Source: Diadema setosum
Taxonomy: Eukaryota; Echinodermata; Echinoidea; Diadematoida; Diadematidae
Assembly: GCF_964275005.1 (NCBI RefSeq)
Contig: NC_092698.1
Location: forward strand, 32,419,162 to 32,483,161
Direction of reading: 5' to 3'
DNA length: 64,000 bases
Shown: in pieces, positions 1 to 11,535 of the stretch
Layout of the letters: every line of letters starts with the position of its first letter
Numbering within the stretch: position 1 is the first letter of the stretch
The notes under the pieces: model-generated
Databases searched by the model: none
What the model was told of the DNA's origin: nothing
What the model saw: only the letters and a program-made list of their open reading frames with translations
Made by a program: the position numbers and the translations under genes

Positions 1-397
1 TCTGTCAACATTGCACAAGTATGCTCCCAAATGCATACGGACCACTCTGTGGTGCTTTTTTTACTGCTCACCTCATTCGTTTAAAATCCAAAGGCTCAAA
101 ACATCATCTCAAAAGAAAAATGATATGGTCGCATAACAGCACACATACGTTAACGTAATTTGTCATCAACATAGTTCAGAAAATGTTTGCATATTAGAAA
201 AATGACAAAAATACACTTTTTCTCATGCAGCTGAAAGAGCAGGGCATAATATCCTACATCTTTCTTCAGCAACTGCATGAATGTAAAACAAAGCCTGCTA
301 CAAAAGTGTAATCTAACTTTCAAGTAGAACCACAGAGTTCATGAAGTAACAAAACTCATTTGTCACTCTCGATGTGACACAAGGATAGAATCTCTAC

Positions 398-612
398 CTT
401 GTTCTCTTCTTGTGGTTGTTGCTGTCTGTGGATGTAGCCAGCTCATCCTCCACATCTGTGGTAGGATCCATGAACTTCTCCAAGAGGAGAGGGACCTGGT
501 TGAAGAAGAGGACATTGGCCGAGGGTCGATACTCCGGCTCTCTTTGAAGCATGTCCTGCACAAGGGCCTTGAACTCCTGGCTGTAATTACCAGTGACCGG
601 GGTGAACTGGCC
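398..612 (-). CDS. NEK-like kinase exon 10 (end of kinase domain and start of linker)
   Basis: 215 bases: GQFTPVTGNYSQEFKALVQ, DMLQREPEYRPSA (the conserved late kinase arginine), then a polar linker ending NNHKKRTR. Donor GTAGAG in phase 2 shows that coding continues to the left. Nothing in 1-360 could be joined in frame with confidence. Confidence 0.88.
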
Positions 613-3600
613 CTAGAATATGGACACAATATAACAAATCAGTTGCCATTATGATAGCAATAGACTATTTCAAGCCACACAAACACAAAGACAGCACTGA
701 ATAATTATGACTCCTCACTATGGCTGAAGAATGTACTTCACAGAGCTGACAGAAATTTGATCTAGCTAGTGGACAGAGAGGCATTTTTGGTGAGGAAGAC
801 ACACTATAACCTACATGGGAAATGCAGCTGTTGTTTGTTGAGATTTAACATACAGTGTCTTACATATAATGAAATAAAACAGAAAGATTAAACCAGAACT
901 TACCTGTTAAAAATCTGACCTGTATTTAATACAATATTTTTGAGGAATCTTACATTTCTAACATTCCATCCCTTTCAACTGAAGAAAGAAACACATACAT
1001 GTAAGTGTATGTCTACCTCAGACCTCGTCAACAGTAGTCACATTAACACCGGTAGTCAAAGACCGGCTTGCATGTGCAAAACAGGTGTTCTACTACACTC
1101 TCCCTCAAAAATAAACTATCTGTAAAATACAGATCACACTCCAAAGAGGTAGGTTCTTGCTTAAAGGAACTATATAATGGAAATGTATGTTAACTTGTTC
1201 TTGATCCCCTCAACATCGCTTATGTGGCCAAATGAATATATCTAAATATGTGCCATATATCTTGTAATAATTTTTCTACTATTTTCTTCAGATTAATTGG
1301 ATAGGCCCCCACCCCCCTCCAAAAAAAAAAAAAAAAAAAAATCCTCTAAACCAAGATTCAGCCACTGACATCATCTGTCGGTCCTTGCTTAAGTAATGAT
1401 GTGATTGACAAAAGACATTATAATGCACCTTTCTCAAAACCAAGAATAACTTGCACGTTTCCATATTACCAATATGATTGACAACAGACTTTGCAGGGAA
1501 ACCTGTAAATTATGCTTGGTCTGGGGGAAGGTGCATTCCAATGTCTGTTGTTAATCACATTAGTACTATAGTAATGATTGACATATGATGTCACATGCAA
1601 AATCTTGGTTTGGAAGGGTTTTTTTCGTAGCTGTATCAAAGTAATCTCATGCAAAATAGTAGAAAAATCATCATCATAAAATACATGGCATATCTTTAGA
1701 TATTCATTCGGCCACATAAGTGATGATCAGAGTATTATGAATCAACACAAGTCAAGTAGCAAGTCAAGTATGCAATTGCATTGCATACTTCCTTTAATTT
1801 TTGTTACAATGTTGGGGTTGTGCAAATAAACTTTGTGTTTTGCCTAAACAGTATGTGATTATTTGCTACTGTATGCTTAAACTGGGTGTACTTGAAAAGT
1901 TCAATGTCCAACATTTGAACAATGCTCATAGATTCAAACGTGAGAAATCAAACAAATCTCAGTTAATGCTGATAACAGATAAAATACTGTTCAAATGTTA
2001 GCACATGACTCAGCAAACCATGTTCTTTTTTTTTTTTTTTGTTTAAAGTAATCTGCATTTGAAGCTATAATGTCAGGTATTAAAGCATAGAGTTTCTAGG
2101 TCAGGCTAGATTACCAAATTGACTCCAAACTTTGTACATTTCAATGAAAAAAAAAAAAAATTTTCGAATGAAACAAGAATATGTGACATATTACAGATAA
2201 TGTCAGTGTTCTCTAATGGTACACACACGCACACACGCACACACACACACACACACACGCACACACACAATCTTTAGAATGGAAGCTTACAAAGTTTAAG
2301 CACACCCTGACTCTACAGAGGTTAATGCATTTGAATTTAATAGGAGGATTCCTGCACTTTGTGTTGTTCGCGCTGAAAATTGCTGGTGAACTTTGAGCAG
2401 TCAGAACAAACGATCAATCAAAAAGAACAGATAATCCGCTTAACTGGGCTATTCTAAGCTACCATATTTACCATTCCCCTCTTCACAATGCATAGCTTTG
2501 GTGCTACTGAGCAAAAGCTCACCATCAACTCAAACTACAGGGACCCCTCAGTCATACTGGAAATGAACACTGTCACACCAGCTTACACAGGCCAAATGAG
2601 CACTATCAGTTTTGATGAACATTTTGGGGCTGTGCTGAATCCATGAACACACAATTGTATCAAAGACACTACCGCAAATGTAGAAATACAGGGTCCCATA
2701 TAAACAGCTATCCTGTATGTACTGTTGTAGAGTGTGAGAAATATTTGTGCAGATGCAATGTAATATTCCTACGATACGAAAAAGTAGGCCTATCCCTGAC
2801 ACATTTCCCCTGACACCAATTAACACATGTTGCCTTGATTCTTACCCTTCCCCTGTATGAACATGTACGTTGTACATGTACGTGTAAATGGTCAAACAAT
2901 ATAAATTGACAAATGTATATTTTTTATCATGTATAGCTTATTGTTTGATGGAAATAAAGAATTGAATTGAAAAGACTTAAGATGCCAGGAACAGATGAAA
3001 CAGCACAGAAACTGAACAGGTCAAGGATTGTAGGGTAAGGAAAGACACTCTTACAATGTACCTTCATGATCTTGTTGACGAGGGCTGGCAAGTTTGTTCC
3101 TTCAAATGTCCTCTGTCGGCACGCCATCTCATACAATATGCAGCCAAGTGCCCAAATGTCAGACTTCTCATTGTAAGGTTTACCTTCACACTGTCAAGTG
3201 GAACAGAAAAACTGTCACATTATTTCTTTATTTTTTTAAAAGATTTTTTGTTTCACAATCAAATCAGATGCACATGACAAAGAAGTTCATCTTCCATATT
3301 TTGTTCATAGTGAAGGTACATGTTTTCTTGCTGTTTACTATGAATCATCGGAATAAAACATAGGTGGGTCAAGCAGTTTGTGTAAACATAAGTCAAGCTT
3401 ACTTTCAGCCACAATCTTCCCATGAGAGAGGATTGCCATCATTTGTCAACATTTACTGGTCGAAATTTCATCAGATGGCAATCATCAGGTCTTCATTACT
3501 TGTTACTTCTTTCAGCAAACAATTGTCTATGGCATGAACTTTGTGACAAATTGGGGCACAAAAGTGTTGCAAAGTCACATCCACTCATTTTCTTATTACA

Positions 3601-6600
3601 TTTGTAAGTCCTGTAACTTTCCTCTAACACCAAGTTGGCTGACAACACGATATGACCTATTTCGATATCCAAGTCCATTATCAGATAATGATATGATTTA
3701 CTATACATGTATATATGGGTTGAATCAATTTCTGTATTAATTGTGAGCATGTGCCAGGTTCATGACAAAGTATTCTTTTTTATATGAATGTATGACTCTA
3801 TGAATTGCTCTGTTTCTAATGGCTCCAGGCAAGGAAATGCTGCAGAGGCACTTACTATTTCTGGTGAGATGTAGTAGGGTGTGCCAAGAACTGTGTTTGC
3901 ACCAGGATTGTTGGACGTCAATACCTTTGATATGCCAAAGTCTCCTATTTTGATTACGCCCTCTTTTGTCAGAAAGATGTTGGCTGTTTTGAGATCTCTG
4001 TGGGACAAACGTGAGATGCAGCATTGTAAAACCCACTTTATAGTTAGCTTTATCTTGTCATTATGCAAGAGAAGAAAAAAATGATATATTCCATGCAGTG
4101 GACATTTTTCCAAGCTGGCTGTCAAATTTTTCTAAATCCTAATATCTCTTCACGTTATCAGCTTTCAAATACTTTTAACTCCACGACACTATAAAACATT
4201 TGACTGAAGCATTTCAAAACAGGGCATAAAGATTTGCTACCACAGTACCATATACAGTCAAATCTGTCTGTACTGGCTCCTCAAGAGAAGCAGAAAAGAG
4301 GCCTTTATAGACAGGTCCTGGTGGCAAATTTAGACAGGTTGGTGACCATTATGAATTTGCAGCATAAAGTAGACATGTACACGTAAATCAATGTTTATGT
4401 GCACGAATGCATGCATTTATATACAAATGAATAGTAATGAATAGTTACTGTTAATATTTACTGAGCTTTTATGTACATAAAAGCAGGTGATTTTGATAAC
4501 AAGCTATTTCTGTTCTTGTTTTTCCTGGGTGGCCCTGAAAATGCATCAGTGGCCACTATATGCAATAAGATAATGACCATGAAATACAAATTTTTGCGGC
4601 TGCTGGCCTTGTTTTATCGGTGGCAGCTCAGACAGGTCTGACTGTGTTCGTAATATCATATTACAGTATCATTGTAAGAACTATTTTTCACTGTTGCGAC
4701 TACCTACAAATATATCACATTCTCTGAACACATGCTGATGACTAAAATCTATAATTACTCACTCCCATGTGAAAAAGTAGGCACTGTCAAATAAAAAGAG
4801 AAAGAGGGATCGTTGCAAATCAAAACCAGGATCCACTCATGATGCTTGTATAAACTACTTAAGGTAGTTGTAAACTGTAATGAGGTGAGTTATCATAAGG
4901 AAGTTCGGCTGTAATCTGGCAGAACTCCCTACGTCGATTTTGGTCCATTTTCAGGTTTTGAGTGTTTTTTCTCATGCTCTTTCAAGTGGGCCCAAAAATA
5001 AGTTGTGATTCGGTACAGAAAGTTATTTTTAGAAAGTAATTTTGGCAAAATTCCTGAGGAGAGAGGGCGATTAATCTGGCAGAACTGCGTAAGTCGAGAT
5101 ACAAAATGCATTTTCCGCTGTTAATCAGGCAGAACTGCGTAAGTCGACTTACGACAACGCTTGGACCAAGGTGTTCCTGCATCCCGCACGGACATGGTAT
5201 ATCTTAACACGCACGTGCGCAGCCTTGGTAGTGATGAACGCGCTGCGCGTTCAAGCTAGCAGTGCCTAGCTAGCTAGCTAGACACGTCGTACGGCTATGG
5301 AGTATTGTACACGACGACAGTCACGCTAAAGCAACGGATCCAAAAGCAATAACCCTCGTTACTCTTGGGGGAAATTGCCACTTTCTTTCCCTTCATAGAC
5401 TAGCAGGCTTCAAAACAGGTCAATATGCGGTATGCCTTACTATTAAGTTTTGCTACAATCTAGTGTTTTTTAAGCCTAGAGCATTTCTAGATCTAACAAA
5501 CTTATAGTTTGCATCTTTGCAACTTTAGGCCTACTAAGTACTGCAGCACTTGTCCATTGTTAGTGTACGTGGAATCAATGTACTGTGCGGTAGTGTAGGT
5601 CACGTGAACAACAATATCTGTAATCCATAGCTTCTTAATCTTATTTTGCTTTTCATTGTAATAAGCGGTTAGTTGGCTTGGATCTATGGGATTGATCTCG
5701 AGAAGTTTAATGAATATCTAGGATACCGTCCATAACGATGGCATTTTCGATCCAATCCTACAGACGTCAGAAATTGACCAATACTAACACTCTTACAGGT
5801 TTACTTTACCGTAACGGTACTCCCAGTAGAGTTGTGCAGTAGGGGCCTACTACTAGTACTGCGTATCTCCTAGAGATACGCATTTCTGCCTGAAAACCCC
5901 CCCGCATGGCCAAAGACTTACGCAGTTCTGGCTGATCAACCCGGGCACGTGACCAGAGATACGCAGTTCTGCCAGATTACGATCGCAAAAATTTGGCGAC
6001 GATTAATCTGGCAGAACTGCGTAAGTTTTTTAAATTGGTAATTATTACTACTTGAAAAGGTCAAATTGTCATTTTTTTGCTGGAAACAAATTTTTTCGAC
6101 CAATTATGACCAAGAAAAGAGGAAAAATGCAACTCATCGTATCCCAGTTTAGAAAGGTGTAACATTGAATCTTTAAACCTGATTTCTGGCGTAATGTGTT
6201 AAAGGAGATACGCAGTTCTGCCAGATTATGGCCGAGTTGACATCAAGAGTTGTAATAAAAGAAAAGAAATACAGCCAGACAAACAGACAGACAGACAGAC
6301 AGATAGACAGACAGAAAGACAGACAGACAGACCGGGAGAAAGCCAGACTTCAGAGTGGGTTCAGACCTGTGCAGAATCTTGTGGTCATGAATATGCTTGA
6401 TGCCAGCGACCATCTGATGAAACATGGCCAAGATTTCTCTCTCCTCCATGGCCGCTTTGCCCTGGATGCTGTTTAGGTACTGGGCTAGTGTCCTGCAGAG
6501 GTGGAGTGGTTGGATATTGAAATCAAAAGTGATATTGAAATCAAAAGTCAGTAAAAAATTAAATCACTCTGGCAAGGGGGGGGGGGGGGGGGGCTCAAAC

Positions 6601-9600
6601 TTTAAGATGCTACCCGACAATGAGGTCGCTAAATTTTGGAAATGTTTGATCCTTGCTAACTACGCTGCATTATGATGGTCAAATGGAAGAATAGATAGAC
6701 TCTAGCATATAACAGTTTGAAAATTATGTTGTCACTATCAACCAAAATATCTATGAATAAACACCACCCTGTTCATAAACCATCCATTAAATGACTAATT
6801 CTAACTCTACTGTCAATGCAAAAAATAAGTAGGGTAGTCAGTCAAGGATTTTCATTCTTTATAGTCATTCAGCATTCATACCCCACTGCAATCTTTTATC
6901 ATAGCTTCATATCTATGCAAAGAGCATACACACTTTTATAGCAAGTAGGACCATGTGGGTCAGGTTTTTTTTTTATTTGAAAACATTGTTAAGACAGTGC
7001 CCCTAAGATGCTGGTGACTAACCCTCCATCGGCATACTCCATTTCAATCATGAGAGTACCATCCTCCTCGAAGCTGTCATAGTAACTGATGATGTTGGAA
7101 TGGTCAAGCATGCTGAGCACTCGAATCTAAAAACATATAAGGAATTAAGAGGAAAAGGTAAGTACATTCTAAACATTCTGGTAGTAAATACTTGAAACTC
7201 ACCTTGAATATATGGAGAGTAGAGGTATAAGTAGAGGTAAGAAAGGCTGAGAAATAAAGTGCACACAGCTGGCATAAGGTATTAAATAACCCATCTTTAC
7301 AATTACATGTATTAAAACAACATTATAAGAGGCAAACACAATGATAATTTTTGATGTTGTTTAACACATATTTCATTTCTATCACCTCACAAACTTGTCC
7401 ATTTGGTTTGACCACACTGAGTGTTTCAAGCACATCACATCTCACTTTTTGTCAAAAAAACCCCCCAAAACCAAACAAACAAAAAGAGAATACAAATCAA
7501 ATGAGCAGTCCATCTGAAAACACGGACCCAGATATTTCAACACACCTCATTGAGTGCCATCTGCCGCTCGTTGGCATTTAACTCGTGCATGTTAATTTCC
7601 TTTAAAATGACGAGAGAGTCGTCATCCTTTTTGCGATACAGCACAGCAGCACCATAGGCACCTGTGGGACAGACAGAGGAAAAACTTGTCACATCCACAA
7701 ACATAAGAATTTACATCAACTTGCAGATGCAAACCCACACGTGCAAATGAACACAACATAATCACAGTTCCCATAATATCACACGCAAAAACCAAGATTC
7801 ATTCATGTACACCGTTTATGCAAACAATGAACACTTACTTGTGGATATTGAATAACACTTACAATCTCTTCATAATAATTCCCTGAAGTGTACACGTATG
7901 TGGCCCAGCAACCCAAAACCCACCAATAATTGCAAGAAGTAATTTAATAGTAGGCCCAAATAAATGCGTTTTGGGGTCAACTTGGTGATTTTAGTTTTTA
8001 GCCATATTCTGACGTAACCTTCATCAATCTAAATTTGGAAGTTTTGAAGCATGGTAATTGGAAGCCCAAGAAGGATGATGTTCATGATTATAAAGTTCTA
8101 TCAAATTAAACCACCCACTCTTGTCCATCATGAGTTTTGATGGGTTGGAAATATCCAGTCTCGGTGAGACATATTACATGCAGATCATTTCACAGCGGGA
8201 ATCTCTTCCTTCAGAACTTGACCTTCACATTAAATCTTACATCAAAACTTTTGTAAGTTCTGTGATGCAGGGTCACACATACAAACTGAAAAGATGAAAA
8301 AGAAACATAAATGGATTTTGATTACATACCAGTCATCTCTGGCTTACCTTTTCCCACGGTTCTTATCCTCTCAAAACCTGCTAATTTCTGGGGCTGTGGG
8401 CTCCAGTTCTTTAACTTCTCTACCTTGAAGTACATCTCACCTACACATCTGTTAGACAAAAAACAAGAGGAAAACAAAAACATGAAACTTATAATAACCC
8501 TGCCAATCAATTGATATTCTGTTGTCCATACAAAGATCAATGTATACTGAAATATGTGATCACAGATACAGTATGACAGGTTCGCTTCACAACACATAAA
8601 GACTTGGTACAACTTTTACATGTGATCAACTACTAGTCTTGGCAATTATCCAGAGGATAAAATCGGCTGGAATATACATGTAGATTCTTTGAATGAATTA
8701 GATTACCGGAATGAGTTGTCTGTGTTTTCTGTGTTTTTCATCTGTATGTCTGTTCCAAGAATTTCTTTGGAGATACCGACAGGAACCTGTGAAGAAAAGA
8801 AAACATGTGAAAAAAATAACACTAACAATTTTTTTTTTTTTTTTTTGTCTCACATGCAACTTGGCACACACAAATAAACACTTGTCCTTAAACATTGCAG
8901 AAAAGAATACAAAATGTTCATCTTTGGCACATAAACACATCAGTTCCAAAGAACATAAAGAAGTGTTGTCATTGTAAATACATTATTTACCAAGCAATGT
9001 GTTGCACTGCATAATTTTCCCATCATCTCAGTTCTGTAGCTCCTGTTTCATCAATTCTTAGCATAATACTGAAAGACTTCTTTGTGTGTAGATGTGTGTG
9101 TGTGTGTGTGTGGTCTTCCTTTACTGTCTAAAAATAAACTGTCCTAAATCATGTAACAATGAAAACGATGTTTCTAACATGCAGCATGTACACGTAAGTG
9201 CAACCCACATCCACAGCTTAAAACCTAAAACCTAGCAAAAATGCATTTATAAGATTGGCAGTCTGCAAGAAATATGGCCTACCTCGATGAAACCTTCAAA
9301 TATGGGGGTCAAAAGTCCTATGTCAGCTGGGCGTAAGGCGCTACAGGCAAGGAAGTCAATCCTGGCACTTGGACAAGACATGTCCAGGTGATGGGCTACC
9401 AGCCACTTGAAGAAATCCTTCACATTTCTACAGTTGTCTGAGCTACTGCCCGATGTCATCACCTGTATCAATTAGAAAAATGCACATACACAAAACGAGG
9501 ACACGACCGCAATGAATGAACAATGATTTCTCAATATTCGGAAAGAAACACAACATAAAGGAAAAAAATGAATCTAAATATGTTCACACTATAAATCCAA

Positions 9601-10741
9601 ACTTTTCAACAATATACACAATTAAATTTGCCTGTTATGACAGAGTTGGTTTTTCGTTTGTGTATCACCTACAAATATCTGCATGCGACGAAAGATAATG
9701 CCCTGCACAGACCTCAGAATTCTGTGACTTAAGCATTAAATGTCAATATCAGATCAGAAACCCAAAGAAGCTCTTTATAATTCAAAATATTACTTGAAGT
9801 CATTGTAAAAGTACAGAGTACAATATAGGTGTTATAAAGAATTTGATTTGACATTCTGTTATTCTTTCTCACTTACAATTCACAGCTTCTGCAACCTAAG
9901 TATTATGTGAGAATTAAGCCAATATAGTGATGAACAGAAAATAGCTTGCTCGCTTGCCTGCTTGCTTGCTGAGCACCATGTCTGGTGCAAGCACTTGCAG
10001 TCACAGCTACAGTAGACATCTGCCTTACTGAAACTATGCATCAATGTATTAAAACTTGTGCTTTTTCTGCTCAACACACTCAATAGTGCCCATTGGAAAT
10101 TAATCTATACAATTAGAAACTCTACAAGGATTAAATCATTTCATACAATGGAATTCATAACTGATTTGATTTCTTCTCATGATAATTGTACACTGTATCT
10201 GCACAATGCACTTTACCTCTCTGCATTCTCCACTTGAACACAAGAGGATGGTCCCAGGCTTGGTGTGAAGAATACAAGCAACACTTGATGCTTTCTTTCC
10301 GCCAAGTATTGTTGAAATGTCATTTTGAACCGTCTCCAGTTTCCCTGTTTCATACTTATATTGCACTAGCTTGACGTTGGGGAGTATGGCACTCACAACT
10401 GGCCCATGGTTCTTGATTTTGTTTGAGAGCAGCAGTAACCTAACTGGTGCGGCACTTTCCTCTGATCCTGCTCCAGCAGAGGCAGACCCAGTGGCATTTG
10501 CATTTCTGTCTTCCAGTGATTCTGTCCCGCTGCTGTTCTTTCCATTTGGCAAGTCTTTCTTGGTTTTCTTTTCCTCCTTGCTATTGACCTTTGCCCCTCC
10601 TGGGTCGAACTGATTCTTCTCTGATTCTGTGAGGGAGCCAGCTTTCTGTGCGGATGGTTTCTCGCCTTTGGCCACTGTGTTTGTAGCACCCTTTGTTGAT
10701 GATCGACTTGCTGACGAGTCTCTCTTGGCTCGAACTGACAT
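398..10741 (-). CDS. NEK8-like NIMA-related kinase with N-terminal DUF4347-like domain (3' end outside window)
   Basis: This is a serine/threonine protein kinase. Coding exons, in order: 10741-10217, 9462-9283, 8786-8707, 8448-8348, 7661-7546, 7126-7023, 6492-6367, 3997-3856, 3190-3062, 612-398. All introns are GT-AG and the joined frame is open for 572 codons plus two bases. Residues 1-99 are Ser/Lys-rich and low complexity. Residues 100-280 resemble DUF4347 (IDFLACSAL, a VPVGISKEILG segment, then VGEMYFKVEKLKNW). The kinase domain starts at about 287: glycine loop GKGAYG (294-299), Lys316 in VILKEI, Glu334, HRD (410-412, catalytic Asp412), DFG (430-432), and GTPYYISPE as activation-segment end. 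The segment CEGKPYNEKSDIWALGC matches NEK8 more closely than NEK9. NEK8 and NEK9 carry RCC1 repeats after the kinase domain; here that part would lie left of position 1. NEK8 acts at the ciliary inversin compartment; the same role here is inference. NEK9 or a NEK8/9 ancestor is the alternative. Confidence 0.9.
1161..1797. mobile_element. TTAA-flanked foldback MITE
   Basis: The ends TTAAAGGAACTATATAATGG and ...CATACTTCCTTTAA are inverted. Internal inverted copies include CTTATGTGGCCAAATGAATA against the reverse complement near 1690-1720. It sits in the intron between kinase exons 9 and 10 and contains poly-C/poly-A at 1303-1341. Confidence 0.65.
2221..2270. repeat. (CA)n microsatellite
   Basis: About 50 bases of CA dinucleotides with CG interruptions, in a kinase intron. 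Confidence 0.9.
3062..3190 (-). CDS. NEK-like kinase exon 9
   Basis: 129 bases, 43 codons, phase 0 at both ends. It encodes CEGKPYNEKSDIWALGC, ILYEMACRQRTFEG and NLPALVNKIMK, highly typical of NEK8 subdomains IX-X. Confidence 0.92.
3856..3997 (-). CDS. NEK-like kinase exon 8 (catalytic and activation loops)
   Basis: 142 bases, residues 411-458: DLKTANIFLTKEGVIKIGDF, GISKVL, a Ser/Asn-rich loop, then TVLGTPYYISPEI. It carries catalytic Asp412, Asn417 and the DFG. All catalytic residues expected for an active kinase are present. Confidence 0.93.
4255..4644. mobile_element. pogo/Tc1-type MITE
   Basis: The imperfect terminal inverted repeats CAGTCAAATCTGTCTGTAC and ...GACAGGTCTGACTG start and end in CAG/CTG; TA precedes the left end. 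The 390 bases have no coding potential. It lies in the intron between kinase exons 7 and 8. Confidence 0.55.
4912..6228. mobile_element. Inverted-repeat element built on a repeated ~24-bp motif
   Basis: The element starts TAATCTGGCAGAACT and ends AGTTCTGCCAGATTA. The motif TAATCTGGCAGAACTGCGTA, intact or degenerate, recurs near 4912, 5071, 5122 and 6003 (forward) and near 5868, 5916, 5955 and 6205 (reverse), each followed by a short AGTCG or ATCTC variant. No ORF of note. It is a non-autonomous transposon with subterminal repeats, class unknown. Confidence 0.6.
6283..6333. repeat. (GACA)n microsatellite
   Basis: Tandem GACA/CAGA repeats immediately inside the intron after kinase exon 7. Confidence 0.9.
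6367..6492 (-). CDS. NEK-like kinase exon 7 (C-lobe to HR of the HRD motif)
   Basis: 126 bases: TLAQYLNSIQGK, MEEREILAMFHQMVAGIKH, ending HDHKILH plus two bases of the HRD arginine. The intron therefore splits the HRD motif. The intron side begins with a GACA microsatellite and then an inverted-repeat element. Confidence 0.9.
7023..7126 (-). CDS. NEK-like kinase exon 6 (hinge)
   Basis: 104 bases: IRVLSMLDHSNIISYYDSF, then the hinge LMIEMEYADG. TTTTTAG acceptor, GTTAGT donor, phase 2. Confidence 0.9.
7546..7661 (-). CDS. NEK-like kinase exon 5 (glycine loop and VAIK lysine)
   Basis: 116 bases, residues 296-334. It completes the glycine loop (GAYGAAVLYRK) and carries the ATP-anchoring lysine in VILKEINMHEL and the alpha-C glutamate in ERQMALNE. 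Phase 0 donor GTGTGT. Confidence 0.9.
7897..8281. mobile_element. Possible decayed MITE
   Basis: The weak inverted ends GTATGTGGCCCAGCA and TGCAGGGTCACACATAC bound about 385 AT-rich bases with partial internal complementarity. It lies in the intron between kinase exons 4 and 5. Confidence 0.3.
8348..8448 (-). CDS. NEK-like kinase exon 4 (link from DUF4347-like domain into kinase domain)
   Basis: 101 bases, residues 262-295. It encodes CVGEMYFKVEKLKNW, a short linker, then FERIRTVGK, the first strand of the kinase domain. That the two domains meet inside one exon shows they belong to one protein. Donor GTAAGC. Confidence 0.88.
8707..8786 (-). CDS. NEK-like kinase exon 3
   Basis: 80 bases giving VPVGISKEILGTDIQ and a polar tail ending in F plus two bases of an Arg codon (phase 2). 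The acceptor is CACAG and the donor GTAATC. The segment fits the final strand of the DUF4347-like fold. Confidence 0.8.
9283..9462 (-). CDS. NEK-like kinase exon 2 (DUF4347-like core)
   Basis: Exactly 60 codons, phase 0 at both ends, residues 176-235. It holds DFFKWLVAHHLDM and then IDFLACSAL, which resembles the 'DxLLxC' strand and cysteine typical of DUF4347. CAG acceptor and GAG/GTAGGC donor. Confidence 0.85.
10217..10741 (-). CDS. NEK-like kinase coding exon 1 (residues 1-175)
   Basis: The start is the ATG at 10741-10739, reading MSVRAKRDSS. The exon itself extends to 10781, where TTGCAG forms an acceptor, so a 5' non-coding exon must lie upstream. The first 99 residues are rich in Ser, Lys, Gly and Ala and probably disordered. 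From residue 100 (VRLLLLSNKIK) a folded alpha/beta domain begins. The donor GTAAAG follows a complete GAG codon (phase 0). Two kinds of upstream ATG lie within 40 bases of the start. Confidence 0.85.
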
Positions 10742-10781
10742 TATGACATTTTTGCACTTCGTCCATCCATTGATTCATATC
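10741..10781 (-). promoter_or_regulatory. 5' leader with overlapping upstream ORFs before the kinase start
   Basis: Three ATGs in the 40 bases before the main start lie in a frame that does not match it; the longest of these ORFs overlaps the main coding sequence and ends near 10581. A further minimal ORF, ATG TCA TAA (10749-10741), ends by sharing one base with the main ATG (TAATG). Such layouts usually reduce main-frame initiation and can allow re-initiation. This is sequence observation plus inference. Confidence 0.55.
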
Positions 10782-11080
10782 CTGCAATTTGAGGTGAAAT
10801 GAAAAACAGCCATCAGCATGTTTATATTAAAAAGTGCCAAAGGACTGAGAACATTATGGGGGGGGGGGGGAGGAGGGAGGCAGCTTGAAAGGCTTCTAGG
10901 GGGCATGGTGTCCATTTATTCTATTACAATTACCAACCAAATACACAGTAGCCCACAGGTCTATTTAGAAAATTTGACTATGACGCACTTAAAAAAAAAA
11001 GCAAAATGCAAATACTGGCCCCCAATTCAGTCCCCACTCAACCCCTACATCTACAATGTAGGCCTACCACCTATAAATAT

Positions 11081-11535
11081 TTAAAGGCACATGGACCCGG
11101 TTGTTAATTCGAATGCATACGTGGGCGCACGGCGCAAGTTTTCTACAGAGACCTACAATCTGTATGCTATCGACTTCTCTTTAGCGCTTACGCTGTGACC
11201 CATTTCCACGAGTCCGAAGAAGTCCGATCCACTGTAGTCTGTGGTCCGATCACAGTTCGGCTCATGATTCAGCTGAGGGGGATGACAGCTTTAGCAAACT
11301 TCTTTTGTGATGTCATACTAAGAAGCACATAAGCCATGCACCCTGGCATCACTACAGACTGCATGATGTGCAGAGAAAACAAGGAAGGCAGCGTTAACAA
11401 GCAACACCTAGAGTTCTCCGTGCTTTACTCTTGATGACAGCAGCTCAACTTCGGCAATCTTCGTATCAATGCTAACCGTGATCGGCACTATCATCCAACT
11501 GCGCCCCCTCTCCCACCGGGTCTATGCGCCTTTAA
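11081..11535. mobile_element. TTAA-flanked MITE
   Basis: The ends TTAAAGGCACATGGACCCGG and ...CCGGGTCTATGCGCCTTTAA are near-perfect inverted repeats including the TTAA flanks. 455 bases, G+C-richer than surroundings. It lies upstream of the kinase start exon. Confidence 0.7.

Noticed and set aside
1..360. Next exon of the kinase gene
   Set aside because: I looked for an acceptor plus an in-frame RCC1-like segment in this stretch and found none; the gene probably continues beyond the edge.
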